From positions 744,001 to 808,000 of the forward strand of contig NBIV01000003.1 of NCBI GenBank assembly GCA_003194525.1: a stretch of DNA of 64,000 bases, in the 5' to 3' direction. Every line of letters begins with the position of its first letter. The stretch's first letter is position 1. Below the pieces are notes generated by a model, which saw nothing but the letters and a program-made list of their open reading frames with translations, ran no database searches and was not told where the DNA came from. The translations under genes and the position numbers were made by a program. Below are positions 54,356 through 64,000 of the stretch, piece by piece. The stretch comes from Gracilariopsis chorda (Eukaryota > Rhodophyta > Florideophyceae > Gracilariales > Gracilariaceae).

Positions 54356-54726
54356 TCTCACAACATTAGTACGTCGTCTACTACAACCACAAGTATAATA
54401 ACCCCAATACTCGACTTGTAGATATACAGTCGGCTGTCCGTTCGCGACTGCCGAACTTTTAGCTTTAGCAGCTCTGAATGGAATAGCGATCCCCAGATGT
54501 GTCTGGCTTGTTTCGCACCATACATTGACTTCAGTAGTAGGCAGACCTTTCCATGTTGATATGACGAGCCCGATGCATTGGTAGGCTGTTCCATTATCAA
54601 TGGCTCGTCCAGGTCTCCGTTTAAGTAAGCGTTACTTATATCCAAGGTTTCCATTATTAAACCTTGTGCAGCCGCTTTCGCCAGCCCAAGTCGGATTGTC
54701 TCTAGCCGTGCTACGGGAGCGTACAA
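54356..54726 (-). pseudogene. copia-2 reverse transcriptase core
   Basis: Follows the previous frame after one TAG. It reads YAPVARLETIRLGLAKAAAQ, DISNAYLNGDLDEPLIMEQP, SMYGAKQARHIWGS and the catalytic VVVDDVLML. The usual Tyr of YxDD is Val. A TGA follows at 54355-54357. Confidence 0.88.
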
Positions 54727-56445
54727 CTATTCCGGATCGTAATCCAAATACGGCTCCTGTTTGTCTCCTCGGACCACACATCGAGCCTTTGGCAGTACCT
54801 TCAGTGGCCTGCTGGTTATATGCTTCGAGATGAACGTCCACAGGAATGGCATTGGTTTCATTTCAGGTTTCCGGTCCACCAGCTTCCACGTCTTTCTGCT
54901 GGTTAGAGCCTCGTACTCCCTATCGATTGCATCGGCCCACATTGGAATGTTGCGTGCATCTCTAAAGGTCTTTGGAACCGTGAGATCCTGTTCCTCGTTG
55001 TCATACCTTGCCCTTGATACCAAGCACTGAGCTAGAGATGCGTCCATATGTTCTTCGTTGGCATCTCGCATATCGCTCTCGGCTTCTTTTCGTTTCAATG
55101 AGGAGAAATCAATCAGTTGATTGATTGAAGGGAGTCTTTCCTTTGTGACCGTGAAGTCCTGTTGTCTACATTTCACTACCTTGCGTAGCGAAGGAATGTA
55201 GATCCGGTACAGAGTGCGTAGGCTTTGCATTCCAACAAAGTGTCCGGGAAGTGCACGAGGCAAGAGCTTTTTGTTGGGAACAGTCTCTGACCTGTAAATA
55301 AATGCATGTCCCTTTCGTCCAAACATCAGAAGTCTCGAGAAGTCTGGCTTTCTCTTGAACCATAGTGTATAGATGATCTGCGTACCTACACGGGAGTTTG
55401 GTAGGCGATTACGTATCCAGTTCGCGTGACATATCGCCTCTTCCCATAGTTTTAAAGGGAGTTTTGAAGGGTACAGAATTGTCCTTGCAGTTTTTCGAAG
55501 GTCTTGGGTAATCTTTTCTGCTGCTCCATTCGACTGGTGGGCGTATGGCGGAGTGTACTCGAGGACAATTCCGTTTTCTGACGCGTATGCGATGAAGCCA
55601 TCAGATCGGTTCTCACCCGCCCCGTCAAGGCGAACGCGGTAGAGTCTTTGGCCTCGTAACTCGGTCTCTGCGCGCGCCTTGTACCATCTTATGGAAGGAA
55701 AGAACTGCCGTTGCCTATCCATAAAGTATATAGATGACGACCTTGTGTTGTCATCAAAGAGAACCTGCATATACCTCGAGCCTTGTAATGAAGGTGGGGT
55801 AATCGGACCAGTGAGGTCTGTATGCACCAGCTCTAGCGGCTTCGTGGCCGTTGACGATGAGGGTTCCACGGCAGCCCGTTTTGTCCCTGCTTCAATACAG
55901 TCTGAGCATTGGATGTTGTATATTTCGGAGCGTAAGAGGTTTGGGATCTCTATCGATTGTTTCGAACAGGAGAAGAGCCTATCCTTTCCTGTGTGACCAA
56001 GTCTGTCGTGCCTGTCTTTGGCGGTGTCACCTGGGAACGGGTTTGCAGTTTGTGCTCTTGGCGGGGGAATAGGGTTCAGAAACGGATATAGTCCGTCCCT
56101 CTGTGGTGACCGGTAGAGTACATCACCAGAGTTCGGATGTTTGATGATGAAGCACGTGGAATCTGAGTTGTTCAAGAATTCTACACGAGTGTGTTGTGCG
56201 AGGATTGAGAGGGAAATGAGGTTAGAGTCGAAGGATGGTGTGTGGTTTGCGAGAAGACTCAATCCGTCTCCCAGTGGGAGTCTTATTGTTCCGTATCCTT
56301 CGATCCTAGACTGGCAGTCGCATGTGCGCAATGTTTGGTCTCCAGTACGGTGATAGTCCCAGAACAATGATTTGTCGTTCACAAAGTCATGTGTCGCACC
56401 ACAGTCGAGCAATGTGTTGACTTTACTATCAAAGCAGGAAGACAT
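54727..56445 (-). CDS. copia-2 protease-integrase polyprotein (to an internal stop)
   Basis: A 572-codon open frame. The protease at the start has LLDCGATHDF, with Cys where Ser/Thr is usual after the catalytic Asp. The pre-integrase zinc segment contains DRHDRLGHTGKDRLF. The integrase core keeps all three catalytic residues: ELVHTDLTGPI, RVRLDGAGEN and SNGAAEKITQDL. The C-terminus enters the RT linker (SRKTWKLVDRKPEMKPMPFL) and ends at a TAG just before RT. As it stands it would give protease and integrase without RT. Upstream, gag ends at 56551 and the two frames are separate. Confidence 0.88.
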   Translation of the reverse strand: MSSCFDSKVNTLLDCGATHDFVNDKSLFWDYHRTGDQTLRTCDCQSRIEGYGTIRLPLGDGLSLLANHTPSFDSNLISLSILAQHTRVEFLNNSDSTCFIIKHPNSGDVLYRSPQRDGLYPFLNPIPPPRAQTANPFPGDTAKDRHDRLGHTGKDRLFSCSKQSIEIPNLLRSEIYNIQCSDCIEAGTKRAAVEPSSSTATKPLELVHTDLTGPITPPSLQGSRYMQVLFDDNTRSSSIYFMDRQRQFFPSIRWYKARAETELRGQRLYRVRLDGAGENRSDGFIAYASENGIVLEYTPPYAHQSNGAAEKITQDLRKTARTILYPSKLPLKLWEEAICHANWIRNRLPNSRVGTQIIYTLWFKRKPDFSRLLMFGRKGHAFIYRSETVPNKKLLPRALPGHFVGMQSLRTLYRIYIPSLRKVVKCRQQDFTVTKERLPSINQLIDFSSLKRKEAESDMRDANEEHMDASLAQCLVSRARYDNEEQDLTVPKTFRDARNIPMWADAIDREYEALTSRKTWKLVDRKPEMKPMPFLWTFISKHITSRPLKVLPKARCVVRGDKQEPYLDYDPE

Positions 56446-56550
56446 AGCCTTAGCACTTGCAACGAAACTTCGTGGCTCTTGTTCAGTGTTATATCGTTGG
56501 CTATTGTTTCGGTGTGGGTTTTGTTCATGCCTGCTTGAGTCCCATGGTCC

Positions 56551-57402
56551 CTACTTTCTGTTCTTGTTTCTCCTGGGGAAGCAATTTCTTCCGCGTTTAG
56601 GATGTCTGTTATTTGCGCGGTCAATCGTTCTTTTTACTCTGCATTCGGCGCGAATGTGTTCTAGTTTACCACAGTTCCAGGATATGACATAATTGGATTT
56701 GAATGTGGATTGTTTTGGTCCAGCGTGATATATCTGGGCTGCTGGGTACGGATGTTGTCGCGCTTCATTTGTTTCTTGTGCCTTAGAGGTAGTTGCGGAC
56801 TTTCGATGCTTTCTTCTGTCCATTTCAAAACGTACGAGGGAAACGACTTGATCGTATTCCATGTTATTGGCTTCAGCTAGGAGAGTGATCGCCATTAGAG
56901 ATTCAGGGAGTGTTTTAAGTAGGCAGGCGGTGCGTTCGGGATCAGGTAGTCGATCTCCTAAGCGTGCAAGCTCTAAGAAAATGGTTTCCATGTCGTGCAC
57001 GTGCTTCTGTATGTCTTCACCATCATGAAATATCATACCGTTTAGAAGTTGACGGAGGTTCATCTTCGACTGGATGTTGTCCTTCTCATAGGTTGATTCC
57101 AACCTCGCCCATACTTCTAATAAGGTGCAGTGCTCTCGTTCCAGTAAGTCTGAGACGGCGACGATTGGTTGTGTACCTAAGGTTTGCACGATAATAGAAC
57201 GTGCTTTCCTATTGGCATCGTCCCAGTGCTTTCGCACTTGGGCGCTACTTTGTCCCTCTATGGGTCGCTCTTGACTGAGCACGAAGAGTGCTTGTGAGGC
57301 TTGCATCAAGTCGCGAACGTATATACGCCAAGTATAGTAGTCTGCGTTTCCTTTTAAGCGGGTGACGTGCCTTGTATCTGTAACTCGATACCCATCCATC
57401 AC
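56551..57402 (-). CDS. copia-2 Gag (UBN2 type)
   Basis: 283 residues. The UBN2-like capsid shows LKGNADYYTWRIYVRDLM, LEVWARLESTYEKDN and LRQLLNGM, then LLKTLPESL. The zinc knuckle reads SWNCGKLEHIRAEC, so the first Cys of CX2CX4HX4C is Ser (one base from TGC); copia-1 still has Cys. A Lys/Arg-rich end would bind RNA. The start Met-Met at 57402 gives the usual length. Confidence 0.88.
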   Translation of the reverse strand: MMDGYRVTDTRHVTRLKGNADYYTWRIYVRDLMQASQALFVLSQERPIEGQSSAQVRKHWDDANRKARSIIVQTLGTQPIVAVSDLLEREHCTLLEVWARLESTYEKDNIQSKMNLRQLLNGMIFHDGEDIQKHVHDMETIFLELARLGDRLPDPERTACLLKTLPESLMAITLLAEANNMEYDQVVSLVRFEMDRRKHRKSATTSKAQETNEARQHPYPAAQIYHAGPKQSTFKSNYVISWNCGKLEHIRAECRVKRTIDRANNRHPKRGRNCFPRRNKNRK

Positions 57403-59168
57403 TGAGAGACTGGCAGTGAGAGAGGAGAGTCGTAATTTGTTATCTTCACCGGTCCTCTACCGGGCGAGGGATTATTCGTGGCGGGGACGCTGGCAGGAGA
57501 TGCTATCTCCGAAGGCCCTAAAGGTCAGACCTCTGACTCTGTGTTAGACTCTTCCGGTGAGTTGTGATTTGCTGCGGCTTTACAAGTTCTGGACAAACCA
57601 CAACTTGGTGCGCGCTTTCTAAAGGAACGTCCAGGAGAGGTTACTAACAGGGGATATTTTTTTACCAGTAAACCTCCTCTAGTTCCTTGCGGATGCTTGC
57701 TCGGCAAAGGTTTCTCTGCTATCACTAACCACGATTTAGTCCGGGCTGAACGATGAAACATGTCTCCGAGGATTCGCAGCGCACACCCCAGCAGAACCGG
57801 TTATGCGGTGTGATTACTAGCCCTCCGATTAGTTCAAGTCCCCACTCGATTCCCTGCCGGTGCTAAGCTTTCGAAGTATATCGGCAGTCAAAGTGCCAAT
57901 GTCCACGTAGGGGTAATGGCAACAGAGGCCCTTAATCACAGACGCAAGCTTCCCCTCTGGTGAATTCTCACTTCCACGTGGCTTCCGGTGGAGTGGCGGG
58001 ACTTTCTTTTCAACCCGAGTTTTTAGGATGAGGAGGTAACGCCGATTCGCAATGCATACGCAAACGGCGGGTGTGTATAGTTGTTAGTTCAGCGCGGGGG
58101 TGCGGAGCGTGTAGTAGTAGCAAAGAGTTTCAGCGTAGAGGCTTCAGGTGGTCGGTCCAGACGCCAAGCCGATGGCAAGGGTTGTTCAACGACACGGAGA
58201 TGTTCAAGAAGCCTCTAGCCTACACGCGTCTACGCAGCGCGGGAACGAGGAGAAGGGAACAGGGGTTTCTTTCGGTGTGATAACAATTTAGCGAGGTTCC
58301 GTTGGTGATTGAGGAGGAAGAGTAGAAACACAACTTCCAGTTTGCTGAGAAGTCGCGTGGCTCTCGGCTACGTACGCTGTAGGGATGCGCGAGACCCAAG
58401 TAGAAAGGCCATCAGATTAAGCGCAACAGATAATAGCGAAGATGAAATGGAAGCGCGAGGGAGAGACTGCTTCACTACCGCACTAGCGTGGTGAAAGTGC
58501 AGTGGCGACGGTAATGCGCAATACCCAAGGTAGTGGCGAGACCAAAGATGTCTTTTGAGCCAGATGTTGCAATGCGCAAGCTCGTTAGATGTTCTTGAAA
58601 TACGACGAAGTCCGTAGGTTGCAGAAATGGGGGAACGTTTCCCCCAATTCTGCAAGTCAAAAAATAATTGCCAGTAAGGCGGGTTGTGGTCCGGCGCAGT
58701 ATTGCTAAAAGGGGCTACCAGGTTACCAGATCAAGGCTACTCAAGGTTACTTCGGAGGCTACTTGGAGCCTGCGGAGATGGGGGAATGTTTCCCCCAATC
58801 TTGCAAGTGAGGTTGTGAATTGGAAGCCAACTCCAAAAAAAGGCAAGTCCGAAAGCGCGTCGATGTGATGAACGCAAATCGGAAGCTGATGATCACGAGG
58901 TTTCCGGGAGAGATTGTGCACAAGTTCAGACGTGAGTTTGCTTTGCCACGCAAACGGGAGCGCAATAAATGAATTAGTGCTATCGCAAAGGGGTGCACTA
59001 ATCCTGATGTAGTTTTAAAATACTCTTGAACGAAAGCTCTCCAAGCGGGTGAACGTCGGGGGCGCGTCGGGTGGGGCGCGTGCGAACTCTCCAAGGCAAT
59101 AGAAAGGGAAAGGGGAAGGGAAGCGCGGTGAGAACCCAGGGTGGGAGTTTTTCACAGCGATGCTACGA
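57403..59168 (-). other. copia-2 leader region
   Basis: About 1.77 kb between the 5' LTR and gag with no recognised protein. It contains two copies of a palindrome-bearing block (58621-58656 and 58772-58809). It may hold packaging signals or an unrecognised insertion. No TGG primer-binding site is evident after the LTR (TCGTAGCATCGC). Confidence 0.45.
58621..58809. repeat. pair of palindromic blocks in the copia-2 leader
   Basis: TGGGGGAACGTTTCCCCCAA and TGGGGGAATGTTTCCCCCAA, each followed by a similar 10-bp TCTTGCAAGT-like segment, about 150 bp apart. Each can form a strong hairpin. Confidence 0.75.
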
Positions 59169-59317
59169 TGAAAGACGCGGGGTAGTGCCTTGCGGCTTGA
59201 CCCACATACGAGGTCAGCCAGAGCCGCCGGCGGTGCTTTATTGATACTCTTAACGTCAGGTTCAATGAAACGTGTACGTCTACAAGTTTCACTGATCGGC
59301 TGGTACAGCCATTCACA
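59169..59317 (-). repeat. copia-2 5' LTR
   Basis: Pairs with 52980-53128. CCGCC follows at 59318-59322, completing the target duplication. Confidence 0.9.
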
Positions 59318-59525
59318 CCGCCGACAGGGGCGACACGTCGGGCGAGAGTGTACACGACTTCGGTCTCCACAATCAGCCACCTGAGCACGAACCGTGGCAA
59401 TCAGGACTGAAGTACCCCGGCAAGCTGTACCCTCGCAAGCTGGCGGTGAAAGCTTTTAGTCTTGAGGAACCGTCATCGCCATCATAAGAAGTGCGATCTC
59501 CAACACGCTCACGCAGACGACAGGC

Positions 59526-59840
59526 TTGCATCGATTGCACCCTACAGACCACAGAGTAGTAGGTGCACCGATTACGTCGTTGGAACATACCGTGGACAGG
59601 ACGGACGATGACACTGCCAAGCAGGGAGTACATGCACAGGAGTTTGTCATAGAGCACGTTGTCGAACAAAGTTTCATAAACGATGGGTTCATCAATTACC
59701 GTGTCCGATGGTTTGGCTACCAACCCCCAGCGGACACGGATGAACTGGTTGAAATCTTGCCCAGATCGAAAATCGTGCAGTATCATCGCCGTAGCAAACT
59801 AGAGATGCCGCCGAACCTCGATCGCGCCCTCGTCGGCTAG
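59526..59840 (+). pseudogene. chromodomain at the end of gypsy B pol
   Basis: An open frame of 104 codons: QEFVIEHVVEQSFINDGFIN, YRVRWFGYQPPADTDELVEI, then PRSKIVQYHRR. Strand order, aromatic core and helix fit a chromodomain, and it matches the gypsy A copy at 14037-14291. Copia-2 now separates it from integrase by 6.3 kb. Confidence 0.8.
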
Positions 59841-60278
59841 CTCGATGGACATGCGGATGTACCAATCTCGGTCTCTAGGGGATTCCACAACGTCCCTATG
59901 GAGGGCAACATGGCCCACTACTGTGAAGGAAAGATCTTCAATTGAAGCAGGAGTTTCAGTTTAGGACGATGTAGACTCTGGAAGAGGAAGTGGAAAGAAG
60001 AAAGATGGAACTTTTGGAAAAGGGAGAGGAATCTCTGGAGAGAAAATGATGAGGTGCTATTAGAATAAGTGGAAAGCCCTTTAGGGAGAAGAAGGAGAAG
60101 AAAAGATCATGAGAAGTACAGTTTGCTGATACTCATAACTATATCGCTACCCACTAGCCAGGGTCACAACAGCCAATTTTTGGGGACTCACTAGGTATTC
60201 TCAAGAGGCTGTTCCCCCAGATTCGGGCTCAGTGCCGTCCTGACCCATCCCCGCCTGGAGCGCTCCTTGCATTTCGGA
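59841..60278. other. no gene recognised
   Basis: A purine-rich stretch (about 59925-60120) between the chromodomain and the antisense ORF. No motif recognised. Confidence 0.4.
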
Positions 60279-62050
60279 TTAATCGCCTGAGGTGACCTTT
60301 GCAAGACCACCGTTCTGGAGGAACTGAGATATCACAGCTGCTTGCTGGTTTTCAGTCATCGCAGAAGCGGCAGATGCACTCGCAGGAGGAGCTGCTGACG
60401 GCGGAGCCGAAGAAAACGTTACTGCCGGCGCTGCTGAAGGAGGAATTACAGAGTCCAGAGTCCATTGTTGAGACCTCGCCACCTTCGGCAGGAGCATCTC
60501 CATATCTGGCACCGGGAATGTCGTCCAACATTGGACCCTGTTCTTCAATCGAATGGAAGAACTCTTCCGTGATGACAAAGCAGTCAGGTGACCCGAAGCG
60601 ATGACTCGGCGAGTTTCTGGCAACACCGCCGCCTCCTCAGCCCTGATCAAATTCCGTGCCAACGGATCGAAGTACACGAAGTGGCCCGTGAATCGGGTTC
60701 TCTTACGGCGTAAGCAGTCCGTTGGATCGGGATCATCGTCACGCGCTTCCCAAGCAACTGATACCTGGTTCCAATCCACATTGTCAATGTTTCGCAAGAG
60801 CGCTATTAGTTCAACGAAGTTACCATTGCTGCCGACAGGAACGCAGAGGTCCAGCCCACGAACGTTCTGCCTCAGAATCGGAGGGATGTACCAAAATCGT
60901 TGTTTGTCATAGACATCTTGAAGGATATACACCGCCGTTAGCATGGCCCATTCCGTATAGACGATGGACCACCATCTCGAATACGGGTTGCTGAGAAGGC
61001 GGCTTCAGATATATTAGGGGCATGGGGGCAGCTTGACCTAGCACCCTCGGCACACCTCACATGGCGCCCACATCAAGGGGACAGGAACATATCTTCCACG
61101 CATGTGGCGGGGTCTGATCCGAGTCGATTCCGTGTTCTGATAGGGAATGAAATATCCCCAGCGAGAGCAACTGTGCCATTACCAGCGGATGAGCCGCTGC
61201 AGATACTACGATCGCGACTTGCGAGGAAGGTACCGAAATCAGGCACGCAACAGCGGACGGGTCCAACAAATCAGATTCTGATGCCCGTAGATACGGCGAT
61301 ACTGCTCGATACTACCAGCTAACCGTATGAGGTTATCTCCATATTGTATCTCGCCAAACGTTCAATATAATGCGATATCGAATCGGTAAGCTGGAGGTTT
61401 CGGACGCTCCGAGAACGTACGGTACAACCGTTGGTGCGCAATTTGAATGGGTGCCGCTCGCGCTGCGTCGTCGGACTCGCCACGATAGTAGATAATCGCC
61501 TGTGGAGGGACTCCAACGGAGGTACACCAGTTGAAAGTCTCGGTCATGTTGACGTGCACCTCACCTGCTAGCCGGTCAGGCCCGTCGACATACGTTTCGA
61601 TCACCATCTTGAGAGTAACTCCATGCCGATGGAACCAAGGCACCCGCAAGTATGGTATCGTATTCTGTCAAAGGATGGCTAGCGCTAGTTCCTTGTAGGA
61701 GGCCCACGGATTCGAAGCGAGGTTGGCTAGTCCAGGACCCGGAGCAGAAGGCAGAGCCCATTGCCATGGCCCTTGCTGCATTGCAGGCGATTGCATCGAA
61801 ATCGGTTTATGCCACGGCTGCGCCGGTCTTTGATGACCCTGACCCGGGACGGGAGCAGTGTTCAAGCTGCCAAGCTACTGCGGGGGATTCCACTGTGCTG
61901 CAGGCGGAAAATGGTAACCAAATGGTATATTCAGTTGACTAGGACCACCCTGTGGTTGGTTCCCCGAGTTACTCGGTTGATAGCCCTGCTTATTGGCATT
62001 TTTCAACCCACTCCAGCGGAAAACGTGCAGCACAGTCGAAATTGAATCCG
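60279..62050 (-). pseudogene. antisense ORF of gypsy B, unknown family
   Basis: I do not recognise this family. Read on the minus strand from about 62045: a Gln/Pro/Asn-rich start (GYQPSNSGNQPQGGPSQ), then NPWASYKELALAIL, a TGA, then in the same frame PYLRVPWFHRHGVTLKM and CTSVGVPPQAIIYYRGE (to 61362). After a decayed stretch, 60279-60944 is open for 221 codons (RFWYIPPILRQNVRGLDL; NIDNVDWNQVSVAWEARDDD), followed by a Pro/Ala/Ser-rich tail and AAVISQFLQNGGL. It lies tail-to-tail with pol and just inside the 3' LTR. Gypsy C has a counterpart in the same relative place (15497-17790). Antisense ORFs in this position are known in some plant gypsy elements. Confidence 0.5.
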
Positions 62051-62257
62051 AATCGTTGGTACGAAAACAGAGAAGTAACTACTGGTGCAGAAGAGAATTT
62101 TTCTTGAGTGCAAAGCTACTCGCTGTAGAAAAGAAAGTTTGATGGCGTTGGGCGTTGTTGAAGGAAGGTGAAATGAAAAGATCCAGCCCTGCCATCTCCC
62201 TCTTATGCGCTTACTGTCACAGGGTTGTTGATCGCCTACGGGAAGTTCTTGCGCCCA

Positions 62258-62271
62258 AGGAGGGGGATATG
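62258..62271 (+). other. gypsy B polypurine tract
   Basis: AAGGAGGGGGATA directly precedes the 3' LTR start TGTAG, the expected position for plus-strand priming. Confidence 0.75.
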
Positions 62272-62981
62272 TAGAGCAACGCTATTGCGTCACTTTAACG
62301 CTAGTGCGTCTCATATACAATTGATCCCATGTATGGGCATGGAACGGGCATTATGAGACGGACGTCAATTTCCAATTGTCTGGCATAGGGCCAATTATTG
62401 GCATATTCATGATAAGTATAGTATTACTGGCAAGTGTAGCTCACATGTAGTGCTTTATACACCCATTTTTGGGATTGTCAATATTTTACGGACAATCACC
62501 ATTACAGTGGGTTGGGGCTGCCGCTACTTAGGCGAAGGTGCACCTCATTCCTCTGGGAAGTAAAATATCAAGGAAGTGCTTGGCTCTGACTCAGACCCCC
62601 CTGGGCGTCTGGCAACTACTCACGGAGGGCCAGCTTCTTGTGCAGGGCTAGTCATCCACCTCGTGGAGCTTTCTCACCGCACTATCGTACGTTTTTCTAC
62701 GGCGTATTACGTGTTGTTAGTTCTCGTTGTCCTGTTAACAGGTGGCAGCACGGTTTCCACCGTTGTTACCGCTAACCGCCGTTTATTCGTCTTCGCGATC
62801 TAGCTCGTTTCAACCGTCGTTAAGCCCTCTCATTCGACCCCTGTCGTACACTTGAAGTGGGACCCGGAGTTACGCCCGGCTAGCGCGCCCACCACAGGTG
62901 GCTCTGTTCGCTACGCTACCCTCTAGGAAGGAAGGTCCCGAACACCTTCGTGCGTCATTCCCTCACAGGGTTTGGACAACA
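62272..62981 (+). repeat. gypsy B 3' LTR
   Basis: Starts TGTAGAGCAACGC and ends GGACAACA before GAATC. It matches 45484-46195. Confidence 0.92.
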
Positions 62982-62986
62982 GAATC
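62982..62986. repeat. right target duplication of gypsy B
   Basis: GAATC, identical to 45479-45483. Confidence 0.9.
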
Positions 62987-64000
62987 TTTTGCTCTGAGGT
63001 GGAGCGCAGGTGATTTACCGATAATTTCAGCTGATTAATATGGTCCTTGGAAAAGGCTGATTTTGTGGCCTGAGCCATTTGCGATACTCGAAATGATACA
63101 TCTAGGCGTGTGCGTTTTATCCATTTTATTGACATCATTGAACCTCGCGTCAGGCTTCATGGGCACAATTCATGATATTTGCTTTCGCTGGTGGAGACAA
63201 AACCCACTCGGGACAGTTGAAACCTCGAGTTCGGCGAAGAAAAAATTGTCCAAAACCTTTTTCTTAGATTCAAACTCCTTCGCAGTTGCTTCTGTATCCT
63301 TCATGAAAGTTGGCGTACCAACAAGTAGTGAGTCGTCGACGTAGCCTCCAGCGAGGCCAGTGATTTCTCCCTTGATATGCATGAAAAACACAGACAGGTC
63401 GTAAAGGCTTGTTTCATCCGCAGGCCCTGTTGCATGTGCTTGGAGAACGTGTATCTCTAATAATCACCAGAATCTGTGGGCCCGTAAAGGAGACGCAAGA
63501 GTTTAAATAGCTGGTTGGGTGCGAGCTCGAATTGCTGTAAAGGGTGAATATAGATGTCGCGAATGAGGTCGGATGGGGACTGCAGGTATGCTTGAGTGAT
63601 AATGGTTGACCAGAGTTGGAAGCCAAAGATGACTGCCAGCCCGGGAATCATGCCGATGGAGCTCTGTTGGAGGTTGGAAGCATGGTGAACGATGATCCTT
63701 TTCTCTTTGTCCATATGCGTGCTCCTGATCGAAAGAACTTGCCTTGTATAATGGTGTGTCTGTCTCTGCGTTTTTGATACACAATATAAATCGGCCTCCA
63801 ATAATGTTCCCGTCGTCAGGGAGCTCGTTCTTGCACACAATCTTGTAGATACCGCTTTCCAGAAGTCCCTCGAGTTCTTTCGGCTTTGCTGGTAGGAACA
63901 CTGGATCATCGTTGCGCGGATCGCCGTATGGGATGATTTCAGTGATAAGGATGGCGTGTGCAGGCTGCTATAGCAATGTGGGTGGATTGTGGCCTGGGAT
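62982..64000 (-). pseudogene. copia-3 reverse transcriptase and RNase H start (runs off the window)
   Basis: Copia RVT_2 domain read on the minus strand: ELEGLLESGIYKIVCKNELP and GGRFILCIKN (63503-63901), then QLWSTIITQAYLQSPSDLIR and FELAPNQLFKLLRLLYG (63457-63909, another frame). The catalytic GGYVDDSLLVG (63170-63391) and RLDVSFRVSQMAQATKSAF (62923-63138) follow. At least two frame shifts make it a pseudogene. It continues at 45483 beyond gypsy B. It is a different copia lineage from copia-1 and copia-2. The 5' part lies outside the window. Confidence 0.85.

Larger units (their letters stand above)
52980..59317 (-). mobile_element. Ty1/copia retrotransposon (copia-2)
   Basis: 6338 bp with 149-bp LTRs and exact CCGCC duplications. 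Gag, protease, integrase, RT and RNase H lie in copia order on the minus strand. The LTRs differ at about 8 of 149 positions. A purine-rich GAGGGACGG precedes the 3' LTR. The region between the 5' LTR and gag is about 1.77 kb, unusually long. Confidence 0.93.
45484..62981 (+). mobile_element. Ty3/gypsy chromovirus (gypsy B) with nested copia-2
   Basis: Two LTRs of about 710 bp, exact GAATC duplications, a primer-binding site, gag, protease, RT, RNase H, integrase, chromodomain and polypurine tract are all present in order. Copia-2 (52980-59317) interrupts the linker before the chromodomain. Many stops make it inactive. LTR divergence is roughly a tenth by eye. Without copia-2 and its duplicated CCGCC it measures about 11.2 kb, long for the class, partly because of an antisense ORF region before the 3' LTR. 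Confidence 0.93.

Noticed and set aside
53398-54726. Reassigned stop codon to explain the in-frame stops of copia-2
   Set aside because: All three stop codons occur in frame, and host genes and transposase use normal stops, so nonsense mutation is the simpler reading.
60299-60994. Plus-strand frames opposite the gypsy B antisense ORF
   Set aside because: Shorter and without the motifs shared with gypsy C; the minus frame of 221 codons is the better candidate.
1-64000. CRISPR arrays, rRNA, tRNA or bacterial operons
   Set aside because: No regularly spaced repeat array, rRNA core motif or convincing tRNA cloverleaf was seen; the short tandem repeat at 42001 has no spacers.

Overview
The window looks like a repeat-rich stretch of a eukaryotic nuclear genome. 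There are no bacterial-type operons. The long host reading frames appear intronless, and most of the sequence is LTR retrotransposons (Ty1/copia and Ty3/gypsy) plus one PIF/Harbinger DNA transposon. A compact, intron-poor gene island inside nested retroelements fits a florideophyte red alga of the Chondrus type, but that is inference; no rRNA, tRNA or organellar marker was seen to prove it.

Layout. 0.86-4.56 kb: decayed copia element (copia-1, + strand). 6.3-14.3 kb: decayed chromodomain gypsy (gypsy A, +). 14.9-21.4 kb: gypsy C (-), with both ~378-bp LTRs and a polypurine tract, but gag and protease missing. 21.4-22.7 kb: fragments. 24.78-34.13 kb: a nearly complete PIF/Harbinger element with transposase (+), Myb/SANT-like partner gene (-, one in-frame stop), terminal inverted repeats and six sub-terminal CAGAATTCTG motifs. 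Inside it sits a very young gypsy (gypsy E, 27253-33929, -) whose two 1030-bp LTRs look identical and which is flanked by TAAGG. 34.1-39.8 kb: host gene island, all on the minus strand: a prenylcysteine-oxidase-like flavoprotein, an F-box protein and a PHO80-type cyclin. 39.8-45.1 kb: mostly non-coding, with weak hypothetical ORFs. 45.1-64 kb: a three-level nest. Copia-3 (-) is split by gypsy B (+, 45484-62981, GAATC duplication), which is split by copia-2 (-, 52980-59317, CCGCC duplication).

How parts work together. In the Harbinger element, transposase and Myb-like protein are the usual two-component system, and the repeated sub-terminal motifs are the likely binding sites. Gypsy A and B end pol with a chromodomain, which in this class steers integration to marked chromatin.

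The most unusual signal is an unrecognised ORF that lies antisense to pol, between pol and the 3' LTR, in both gypsy B and gypsy C. The two copies share motifs in the same order and a Pro/Ala-rich tail, although the elements lie in opposite orientations.
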